Below, one piece after another: positions 11,836 through 20,303 of a stretch of 64,000 bases of DNA. The notes beneath the pieces were generated by a model. The model made no database searches. It was given only the letters and a program-made list of their open reading frames with translations, and had not been told where the DNA came from. Numbering within the stretch: the first letter of the stretch is position 1; each line of letters starts with the position of its first letter. The DNA lies in NCBI GenBank assembly GCA_036936605.1, contig JAUPFV010000001.1, forward strand, positions 251,375,981 to 251,439,980. The letters run 5' to 3'. The position numbers were made by a program, and so were the translations under genes. The stretch comes from Limnanthes douglasii subsp. nivea. Its lineage: Eukaryota > Streptophyta > Magnoliopsida > Brassicales > Limnanthaceae.

Positions 11836-12206
11836 TTCTATCCATTTACCCTCTCTTTTTTTTTCCCAAGAAATATAATGATTTATTGATGTTAAAGAAA
11901 GAGTATACAAATGTTACAAACATATTTGAACTATAAGTTCATTGACTACAGATGAAAAATACTGTGAAACATTTTCCATCTTATGTTCTTCTCTTCTATT
12001 AGAATATTCTCTTGTATCCTTAACAGCATCACCACTTGTGTCCTTAACAACATATCCTCCTTAGCAAGTCTCCTACTCGCTCTTGTAGCAAGTCTCTTAC
12101 ATGCTCCATATCTACTCCATCCTAGCTGATAACCTAATACCTGCAAATGAAACATATAGTCAAGTCTCACGACTTGCTAAACAATATCAGAAAATCACAC
12201 AAAATA

Positions 12207-12655
12207 TTAAGTGTATCGAAAATTTCCTAGACCCAATCTATCAGCCCTTAATATGCTTGATAACTCACTAAAATTATGGTGAGATTGAATACAAAAACTG
12301 CTTTTCACTTTCAAAGCATGACAAGATAACCAATCTGCCGCAAGATTCTGTTAAGTAAAATAACCTCCCTATATGCAGAGTGACTAATTCTAACATTTAA
12401 AAGCTGTTCAAAGTTATCTAAAAGTTCAATCTTAAAACCATTTCTCCCTAAAACCCACACTTTGTTACTTGTATTTACCAGAACAGATTCAAATCCTAGT
12501 TTAGAGCAAATTTCTAAACTTCTATTCTCAGACACCATAGGCTCATGTAAAGCTAATATATTAACCCCATGTTTCTTAGTTAAGTTTTTGATTCTTTTAA
12601 TGGTTTTAGAATTACCTAATCCTCTAACATTCCAGTTTAACATTTTTAAAGACAT
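12207..12655 (-). pseudogene. LINE-C ORF2 remnant: endonuclease start joined to RNase H tail
   Basis: ORF2 starts at the ATG at 12655 (MSLKMLNWNVRGLGNSKTIK, then ILALHEPMV, the endonuclease Glu motif). After about 100 codons the similarity stops near 12350. In the next frame the sequence reads QNLAADWLSCHALKVKSSF and ILRADRLGLGNF, ending with a stop at 12207-12209. That matches the C-terminal tail of the RNase H-like domain seen in plant LINEs (ADWLA with a short acidic tail). About 3 kb or more of ORF2 is therefore missing, and the join is out of frame. Confidence 0.75.
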
Positions 12656-12663
12656 TCTAAAGC

Positions 12664-14922
12664 TTATTTAGAGGATCCTAAAGATCCTTTAGAGTTTCTA
12701 GATTTAAAGACTAGCTTATTCCTAGAAGATCTTCTAAGCAAACTATTCAGAGAAGGTTTATTCTTATTCTTAGGAGATGCATGCAAACTTAAGTTATCTA
12801 CATAGACTTTTCCTTTATGTGAATTAGGGGACAAACTTAACCTATTTCTAGATGGAACTGATATAATTTCATCTTCATTCTCATTCAATAAAGCATTAAA
12901 AGGATGATTTAAATTCGTGGATGCAACTACATTATCTATATCTTTTTTTGTAATATTAGCAGTTTCAAGTTGTTTAAAAGCAATTAGGTTACTCTCTATG
13001 AAAACAACATCCTGAGAATTTAAAGCATCTAATGTTAACTCATTATCAACATCCACACAAGCAACATTATCAGTTTCATGCATTTGCACACAACTATCAA
13101 AAGCAAGATTAATGTCATCAATGTTTTTACATGCAATATTATCAATCTTATCAGCACAGGTTGTAGAAGAAACATTATCATTCATAACATTATCATGTTC
13201 ACAATTTTCAATCTTATCAGCACCAATAACAGAAGAAACATTATACAAACCATTCATAACAGTATGATGATCACAATTATCAATCATATCAGCACAACTT
13301 GCAGGAGAAGCATTATGCAAAACATTATTATTTAGAACATTATCATACTCATAATTTTCAACAAACATCATGGATTTATCTATTGCAGATGTACTTTCAT
13401 TATTATTAGTTAATCTACTATGAAGTGCAATCAAGTCAGAATCAACATTTACACTATCCATGTTCATAGCAGATACAGCATTCAACTCAGACACAATTTC
13501 AGCATCTATATTTGCACATTTAGTTCGTTTATCAGAATCTTTCTCAACATGCAAATTATTCAAAACACCAGATTTATCATTCATTACATTATCATGCTCA
13601 CAATTTTCAATCATATCAGCACCACTTACAGAAGAAGCATAACACAAAACATTATCATTGAAAACAGTATCATACTCACAATTTTCAACAAACATCATGG
13701 ATTTATCTATTGCAGATGTACTTTCATTATTATTAGTTAACCTACTATGAAGTGCAATCAAGTCAGAGCATTCTTTAACAACGTTTACACTATCCATGTT
13801 TATAGCAGGTACAGCATTCAACTCAGACACAATTTCAGCATCTATATTTGCACAATTAGTTCGTTTATCAGAATCTTTCTCAACATGCAAATTATTCAAA
13901 ACATCAGATTTCTTATGAATATCAACATGAGCATCAACTAACAGTGTATTCATATCAACATGATTCTCATTTATTTCAGATTGCATATTAATATTAACTT
14001 TTTTAGGCATCCAGACACTAGTATTCATTTTATCCTTAGATTTGATCTCAATCTTTTTTAAGTTCTGTTTGTGCTTAAAATCTAAGTCCTCAGATTTACA
14101 ATCACTATCCTTATGGCCTAAATGCCTACACTTCCTACAATATGCTGGTTTGTTTCTATAGATTATGTCCTGCCAATAACCCTCCCTATCACCAAAACAG
14201 ACCCAAATCTTTTGAGGTAAGACACTAGAAACATCTAAAATAGTCCAAACTTCACAATTATTGAAACTAGCCCTATTCTTACTAGGCATCCACGTATTTA
14301 AAGGAACACCAACAGCCCTAGCTAAGTTTTCTAATGTATCTATATTATACATGTATTCTGGTAATTTCGGGAATGACACCCAGACAGGAGTCAATGGTGA
14401 TTCACGTTTGGGATTATAATCTGGACTCCATTTTAATATCCTAAAAGTGTACTGACCCATAGATCTGACATTGTACTTCCAAAATTTTTTTACATCCAGC
14501 ATATTTTCAAATTCTATAAACACATGCCTATAATCCATTTTATAAACACTGTAATTTCCTAACAGTTTTAAAGAAGCCAAATAACCTCTAAAATCATGCA
14601 CAGAAGGACTACCATAGGAAAACTTAGCAATCAGTGTATACATAGAGAGAGAGTCAAGGATGGACTTATCTTTTTTGCAAAACCTAACAAAGGTGTATCC
14701 ATCCTCAGAGCCGATTTCGACCTCATTGTGCTTGAAATCCTTTGAAGAAACGAGTCGCTCCTCTTTTCCCATCTTTAAAACCTCTGTGTAGGTTCTTGGA
14801 GATTTTTGTACCAGCTGGTTAGACTCCTTTACCATCTTTTCGCCTTTTGTTGGTTCTTTTGGAGACTCATTTCTTTCGAATGTTGGATTTTCGAAGAAAC
14901 GAGCCCCAGAGATATTGGCCAT
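12664..14922 (-). CDS. LINE-C ORF1 protein (DUF4283, zinc knuckle), 752 codons, intact
   Basis: An uninterrupted frame, ATG at 14922 to stop at 12664. Residues about 70-235 form the DUF4283-type domain (FVRFCKKDKSILDSLS, YRHVFIEFENMLDVKKFW, LKWSPDYNP, LTPVWVSFPKLPEYMYN). A CX2CX4HX4C zinc knuckle (CRKCRHLGHKDSDC) follows near residues 262-275. The family binds the element's RNA and forms the ribonucleoprotein needed for retrotransposition. The second half is hydrophilic, rich in Asn, Asp and Ser, and built from internal repeats: a 112-residue unit present twice and shorter units around ADMIENCEHDNVMND. It ends in a basic tail (SLLRRSSRNKLVFKS). The ORF2 start lies 8 bases past its stop. An intact frame suggests a young insertion. 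Confidence 0.9.
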   Translation of the reverse strand: MANISGARFFENPTFERNESPKEPTKGEKMVKESNQLVQKSPRTYTEVLKMGKEERLVSSKDFKHNEVEIGSEDGYTFVRFCKKDKSILDSLSMYTLIAKFSYGSPSVHDFRGYLASLKLLGNYSVYKMDYRHVFIEFENMLDVKKFWKYNVRSMGQYTFRILKWSPDYNPKRESPLTPVWVSFPKLPEYMYNIDTLENLARAVGVPLNTWMPSKNRASFNNCEVWTILDVSSVLPQKIWVCFGDREGYWQDIIYRNKPAYCRKCRHLGHKDSDCKSEDLDFKHKQNLKKIEIKSKDKMNTSVWMPKKVNINMQSEINENHVDMNTLLVDAHVDIHKKSDVLNNLHVEKDSDKRTNCANIDAEIVSELNAVPAINMDSVNVVKECSDLIALHSRLTNNNESTSAIDKSMMFVENCEYDTVFNDNVLCYASSVSGADMIENCEHDNVMNDKSGVLNNLHVEKDSDKRTKCANIDAEIVSELNAVSAMNMDSVNVDSDLIALHSRLTNNNESTSAIDKSMMFVENYEYDNVLNNNVLHNASPASCADMIDNCDHHTVMNGLYNVSSVIGADKIENCEHDNVMNDNVSSTTCADKIDNIACKNIDDINLAFDSCVQMHETDNVACVDVDNELTLDALNSQDVVFIESNLIAFKQLETANITKKDIDNVVASTNLNHPFNALLNENEDEIISVPSRNRLSLSPNSHKGKVYVDNLSLHASPKNKNKPSLNSLLRRSSRNKLVFKSRNSKGSLGSSK
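13245..13915 (-). repeat. 336-bp tandem repeat inside LINE-C ORF1
   Basis: The block around VLNNLHVEKDSDKRT recurs with a period of 336 bp (112 codons); the recurring bases CAACATGCAAATTATT begin at 13545 and 13881. Copies differ by a handful of bases and by a short indel (VVKEC present in one only). Shorter repeats of about 70 bp around the ENCEHDNVMND segment extend to about 13180. Confidence 0.85.
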
Positions 14923-15359
14923 GACCTTCGAAAGTGCTTTCTGAAAGAGACTTTCTTTAATTTCGTTCTTCGTGACGAAGAACTGAAATCGACAGATTCA
15001 TGAAGTTGTTGAATCGATTTCTGAAAGAGTTTTGAACTGAGCGAACTGGAAGAGGTTTTTTTCGATGATTTTGGGCTAGGTCAAGAAACGAAAGTGAACG
15101 AAACGAATGAAAGAACTGAAATCAGTGGTTGCATGTAAGGTTGTAAATCTGATTGACTGGGAAGCGATCTAGAGTTTAGAGCTGATCGAAGAAGAGAGGA
15201 AACGAGAAAAAAGAAGACTAAGCGGCTGTTAGAGTCGATCTAGGGTTAGACAGTAAAGCTTTGAGTGAAAAGGCTTCACCGATTGACAAAAGAGCTTAGG
15301 CCCATGGCCTGATTATCAAGAAACGAATTCAGGTTCTTGGAGGCCTAAATCTATCCCAT
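14923..15359 (-). other. LINE-C 5' leader (untranslated, likely internal promoter)
   Basis: This is the segment between the right-hand target-site duplication and the ORF1 ATG. It has no long frame and is richer in GAA and CGA triplets than the flank. In L1-type elements this region holds the internal promoter; that role is inferred from position only. Confidence 0.6.
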
Positions 15360-16142
15360 TTCTATCCATTTACCCTCATAAATTCAAAATCTCTATTTAT
15401 GTCTTTGTGAAATCCTAATCCTAACTCGCTCCATACAATATATTTTTTCAAGAATCGTGCTAGAAATTGCTCGTACATCGAAACTATGGATGATATTTTT
15501 TCCCAAACCCACTGCCCCCGACTCGATGGGTTAGAGTACTCGAACCTTTTAACTTTTATGTGATGGATACATGTCGGGTTTCAGATGGGGTACAGATTAA
15601 GAAAATATTTCTCCACCGATACCCAACCCAAACTCACTCCGACGGATACCCATAATTATAATATTAAAAAAATTAATACATAAAATTTTATTATTATGAA
15701 TTCTAAAATTAGATTATAATATGACTCGATTAGTTTTTTTTGTTTCGTAATTAGTGGATTTATGATTATTGTTTATAGTTTTATGTTTTTTATCTTTTAT
15801 TAAATGTAGAATTATTTTAAATTAATATATATTTAACAAATATAAAGATATAAAGTGAATAATGTTTGTTAAAATTAGTTTTCTATCAAAACTTTTATAT
15901 TTAAGTAAAAAAATTATAATTTATTAAACAAATTGAGTAAATATGAAATTTAAATGATAAATACATTGTATAGATTTATTATTAAACTTTTAGATTTGTT
16001 ATTAAGTTTGAAAGTTATGTGTGATATTTTTTTTAATTAGACAATGAATTTTAAAAAAAATTGTAGATAAGTAGATAATTATTAAATATGCATGGACGAG
16101 TATTTAACTAAATGAACAGATGGATTAGGTTCATAAAAGAAG

Positions 16143-16184
16143 ATCAATAATCATTGGATATGCATCAATAATCATTGGATATGC
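16143..16184 (+). repeat. 21-bp perfect tandem duplication
   Basis: The unit ATCAATAATCATTGGATATGC occurs twice back to back, at 16143-16163 and 16164-16184, without mismatch. Confidence 0.95.
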
Positions 16185-16403
16185 AATGCAAGGACGAGTA
16201 TTTAGCCCGACCAATTGTCGCCCATAATCGAAAATAAGACTAGAACCGTAAGACTGCACTATATAAAACTCGAACATCTATTATTCTATAATTCGCTTTT
16301 ACAGTCAGCTCTTTTTCGTTGTCTTCTTGTCATTCGCTGTAAGGACAATAAATATATGTTTATATCTATATATTTCTTTATTTCTGTTCCATATATGTCA
16401 TAT

Positions 16404-16408
<5 letters not shown>

Positions 16409-16443
<35 letters not shown>
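16409..16443 (+). repeat. (TA)n microsatellite
   Basis: An uninterrupted TA run of 35 bases in AT-rich DNA. Confidence 0.95.
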
Positions 16444-16447
<4 letters not shown>

Positions 16448-17094
16448 ATCTTACATGGCATATATATTACGTATAATAATTTTAATGCTTCTTTTACTAT
16501 TTTATAGTTATTTTGAGTATTGTTTTTAATTACTTCTATTACATTATGTTTTTAAAAAAAATATATGATTGATTCTTTTTATATTTTATATTTATCGTAC
16601 ATTAAAAAAATTATTTTATTTTATAGAACGAACTCATTTATTTTATACGTAATTCATCATTTTAGTTTCAACCTAAGCTATTTATAAATCTAATATTTTA
16701 TTTTGTGATATTAAGTAAATGTTTTTTAGTTTCTCTATTTTGGTTTTGGTATTTTCGTAATCTTTAACTAAATGCTTTTTAGTTTCTCTATTGTGGTTTT
16801 GGAGTGACCCTCCACGATTTGTGAGGATAAAAAATATATTTTGAAAGTTTTTTATTATATTTTATTCCAAATTAAATTTGTCTTTAAAAGTGGTATAATA
16901 TGAAAAAACGAATATCACAATCATCGTGTTTGTAAATTAGTATAAGTAGAATGTTAATTTGACCTAAACTTATATTTTTTGTGTTGATGCTATTTTTCTT
17001 AAAACATATATTTTTGGTGTTCGTGTTATTTTTCTTACAACAATTATTTAAATTAGTTCTTCAATTTATGTTCGAAAATTGCTAAACTAAACGG

Positions 17095-18860
17095 TTCTAG
17101 TCGTCTTTCCGTTCGAATCATTCGTCTTTTTCAGTCTCCCGTAGGGGCGCCCTTCATTGGAGAGGCTGGGAAACTCTGTTTTAATAACTTTACCTTTAGG
17201 GGTAACCCATGTAGGGGAGTAGCATAGATGGGTATTCTCAATAATAAAAAAAAGGGCCTTTAGAGCCCGCTTCCTAATCCTGATGATCCATCTAGACGCG
17301 AAAACCCCCCTTCTTTCTCATTCATGCTGGGGAGAGAGTGGCTATGGCGGTGCATCTATACATCTTGATGAACCTTACACAATGGTAGATCATCCATTAT
17401 TTAATGGCTCACATTACACACTTAATGAGCTGCTTTCGTATCCAAGCTCCGTGGCTAGTCTGCGCTCTTTGTAATTTTCAAACTTAGCGAACTGAAACAT
17501 CTAAGTAGCTAAAGGAAGGGAAAACAACCGAGACCCCGTTAATAGTGGCGAGCGAGAGCGGATTGGGGGTTTAAGAAAAACAAACACTTTGCTTCGTTCC
17601 TCAGCAAAGCAAAGTGTTCACTTCTTTTTCGCTAGGTTTCATTCGATTTGTTGTGGATTGGATGATGGAAAAACAAGCAAGCCCCTTGACTTTCTATAAG
17701 TAAAGGGCGCAGTGAACTGTAATTGTGAAAATGTTGGAAGATCTGGCCAAAGAAGGTGATAGCCCTGTAGATTCGTTCCTATGGTTCGATCCTTCCTAGT
17801 AAAACGCGGCGTGTTCGAATTCAGATCGCTTTTACGCGAGAAAGGGGGACCACCCTCTAAGCCTAAGTATTCCTCAATGATCGATAGCGTACAAGTACCG
17901 TGATGGAAAGGTGAAAAGAACCCTATTTAGGGAGTGCTATAGAGAACCTGAGATCCGATGCGAACAATCAGTCGAAGGAGCGGAGCTTAGAGCCTTTACT
18001 TTATATTAGGCGTACTTGAACCGGGCAAGTGCCTTCCACTCGAACTCCAACAGATATTTATTCCCGAGCCAGAACTTCTATCTGTCGGAGCGATAGAGGG
18101 GATTTTCGTCAATAGATTCAATTCCTTGGCTTGGAAAATGTAGGTTCGAAATCGAATTCCGGGAATTGATTGCTAATAGCTGGAATCATACTTTTTTTTA
18201 TAGCTTCAAGCAGAAGGAATGGAGCTTAAGCACCCCTTCTCCACGTGCTAGGGTTTAACTGTTCATGCCACCAAGTGCGGGAGAGGGTGAATGCCAAACT
18301 TGTCTTTAAGGTGGCCGAAGGGGAGATACCGAAATTCTATAAAGTGGTACAGCATGAGAATGAGTGGCTGACTGTAGCAAGGAGAACCAGACTCTCTTCT
18401 GAGCTGGAGAGCTGTGATGCAATTTAGTACTATCATGCCTGTGTGAACAAAGAAACCAACCACCTTAACTAGCTTCAACAGTTCCGCTCCGCCTAATCGA
18501 TCGCAGTGAAGTAAGTAGTTCCGCTGGCAGACCGTTTTGTTGTCTTTGTTGTATTTATGAAGTCCATCATTGCTGCCAAGGCCTCCTTGATCCTTCTGTG
18601 CCTTCGCTTCTTGCTTTCTTCGCCAAAAACGCTTCTCTTGGCCTGATTGAAGATGCAAATATCAGATTACCTTGGCTGGCTTCGGATCAAGGCATATTTG
18701 CCTGGCTTGCGAACCTAATATGACCATGACTATTAAAATATTGTTATGCCTCTTCGGTTCTATTAAATAAAATGAAAGGGTTGAGAGTGGATTCATTTCT
18801 TCAATGCATTCCAATTATTGGGGCATTCCTGCATTGGTATTATTCCGTGGAGTGATACCG
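17095..18860 (+). other. Insertion of mitochondrial-like DNA (NUMT)
   Basis: The block is clearly richer in G and C than the DNA on either side and contains a recognisable piece of the plant mitochondrial large rRNA gene (see 17485-18010). Upstream of it a 63-codon frame (17283-17474), and downstream GC-richer sequence to about 18860, have the look of plant mitochondrial intergenic DNA, but I do not recognise a gene in them. The borders are estimated from base composition. This is most likely an organelle fragment captured by the nucleus. The other possibility, that the whole window is mitochondrial, is contradicted by the abundant nuclear-type elements. Confidence 0.75.
17485..18010 (+). pseudogene. 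rrn26: Partial mitochondrial 26S (large subunit) rRNA gene, 5' domain
   Basis: The segment opens with GAACTGAAACATCTAAGTAG and continues through the conserved GTGGCGAGCGA block, CTGTGATAGCCC-like and GGGGGACCACCCTC blocks, ACCGTGATGGAAAGGTGAAAAG and GAGAACCTGAGA. These are the domain I landmarks of bacterial-type 23S rRNA. The insert with GCTAGGTTTCATTCGATTTG is the plant mitochondrial form. It carries changes (for example GTGATGGAAAGG for GTGAGGGAAAGG), and only domain I is present, so it cannot give a working rRNA. Confidence 0.85.
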
Positions 18861-19138
18861 AAAAAAAGAAAATTATCTGTGAAGTTACTAATTTTTTTCA
18901 TTTTTATCCTTGCACCAAAAAAACATAAAAAAATTATTTTGTAAAATTACAATTTTTTTGTTTATTTTATATTTCTCTCTACTTTCTCTTTCTCGAAATA
19001 ATTGTTTTTCATCAAAAGTAAAGAAATTAAAATTTAAACTAAATTAAAATCGTTAAAATAAAACTAAATTTAAAGAAAATTAAAACTAAAACTAAACAAA
19101 AACCATAAAAAAATATATTTGGAATTGGATTGGTTTTA
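18861..19138. other. AT-rich spacer between NUMT and MULE-1
   Basis: A-rich sequence without frames or repeats that I can support. Confidence 0.4.
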
Positions 19139-19287
19139 GGGAAATTGCACCTAAAGTACCCACTCAATTATTCAATTGTCACTTACTACCCAAGGTTTGA
19201 TTAATTGTTACTTAATACCCTACTCAACTACCTTATTGTCACTTACAACCTAATATTATTTTAATACCCTAACTACCCTTAACCCAT

Positions 19288-19295
19288 TATATAAA
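19288..19295 (+). promoter_or_regulatory. Candidate TATA box of the MULE-1 transposase gene
   Basis: TATATAAA lies upstream of a likely 5' untranslated exon ending near GCTGCTGAAG and about 1 kb before the ATG at 20304. The intervening DNA would be a 5' intron, since an acceptor (TCTGTCCAG) stands just ahead of the ATG. Position-based only. Confidence 0.45.
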
Positions 19296-19863
19296 CATAA
19301 TTTTCTGTTTTCTTTCTATTCTTTCTAGCTTTTTGAAGATTTGAATTTGTTAGCCGCTCTAACCACCTAACCCTACGAACCACCACGAAGACCGGTTGAA
19401 ATCACATTTTCCGGTGATCGGAAGCTGCTGAAGGTTTGTTTATTTATGTAGGTTGTGGTATTAGACCTGTCTAACCACTGTTTTCTACGTACAGGAGTTG
19501 ATCGTGGTTTTTTGGAATCTGTTGGCTTACAAGTAATCGTGTTGCTTGCTTTTCAGGTAATTACCTACCGATTTTGAAGTTATTTATTGGTTTTCTCTGT
19601 TGGAATAGGTTCTATTCTACTATTTTTAGACGCCATTGCCTGATTTCGAGCTTTTCTCTGTTTTTTATAGTGATTTGTTATTGTTTTGTTAATATTGTTC
19701 GTTATATACTTATGTCCTTGTTTTCTGATGTTATATACTAATTTTGTAGTGCTTTAGTTTTTTATTTCATGTGTAGATTACGAGTTTTAGTTGTCCAGGC
19801 CTTACACTCAAGATGCGAATTGTTTGGTGTATTCGATAGGAAAGATGCTAATTGTCTGATCAA

Positions 19864-20224
19864 TTCGCATGGTGACATGCGAATCACATGAACGAAGTTC
19901 AAAGTTTACATACGCTTCGCATGTTAGGATGCGAACTATGTGAAATTCTAGAGTACTGTATGTTCAAACAAATACCAGGACTTTTTAGTTAATTTCTACA
20001 CAGTTCGCGTGATATGATGCGAATTGTGTAGGACTCCAAAGTATTGAATTTTCAAACAAATATCACTACTTTTTTAGTTGCTTTTACGTTTCGCATGCTA
20101 TGATGCGAACGTTTTAGAGTATTGTATTTTGAAACAAATATCAGGCCCTTTTTAGAAACAAGTATCAGGATAAGATGTGAATTGCTTGATGCAGGTATAC
20201 ACAATTCGCAAGATAGGATGCAAA
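19864..20224 (+). repeat. Cluster of 20-bp palindromes in 5' intron of the MULE-1 transposase
   Basis: Copies of TTCGCA-N8-TGCGAA lie at 19864-19883, 19916-19935, 20004-20023 (one mismatch), 20090-20109 and 20205-20224 (one mismatch). From 19916 on they sit in longer imperfect tandem units of about 87 bp that share a TTCAAACAAATA stretch. The cluster is upstream of the start codon, in DNA removed by splicing if the acceptor before 20304 is used. Confidence 0.9.
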
Positions 20225-20303
20225 TTGTTTGATGCAGTAGTAAATAGTTTGCACATAGTTTTTGTGACTAATAACTAATAACTTGTTCTGTCCAGGGTAA
20301 GAG

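Larger units (their letters stand above)
11836..15377 (-). mobile_element. LINE-C: internally deleted L1-type element with 18-bp target-site duplication
   Basis: The 18 bases TTCTATCCATTTACCCTC stand at 11836-11853 and 15360-15377. Between them lies a minus-strand LINE of 3506 bp. Its T run at about 11856-11864 is the poly(A) tail seen from the plus strand, and a 5' leader (14923-15359), intact ORF1 (12664-14922) and a chimeric ORF2 remnant (12207-12655) follow in order. ORF2 passes from the start of the endonuclease straight into the end of an RNase H-like tail, so RT and most of the endonuclease are deleted. The duplication shows that the deleted form itself was inserted, presumably with enzymes supplied in trans. 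Confidence 0.85.
15378..17094. other. AT-rich spacer with possible hAT-like remnant and small repeats
   Basis: No gene. At 15490-15655 the GGGTACCC- and CCGACGGATACCCA-like blocks resemble the subterminal repeats of the element at 62789-63906 and may be a decayed relative without usable ends. A 21-bp tandem duplication lies at 16143-16184 and a TA microsatellite at 16409-16443. The rest is AT-rich sequence without signal. Confidence 0.45.

Noticed and set aside
13078..13941. Plus-strand frames over the LINE ORF1
   Set aside because: They are antisense shadows of the repeated tail of the intact minus-strand ORF1.
17485..18010. Functional rRNA gene
   Set aside because: Only domain I of the large rRNA is present, with substitutions, in AT-rich nuclear-type DNA.
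18263..18658. 131-codon protein on minus in the NUMT
   Set aside because: No recognised domain, and it lies in organelle-derived DNA whose composition makes chance frames likely.
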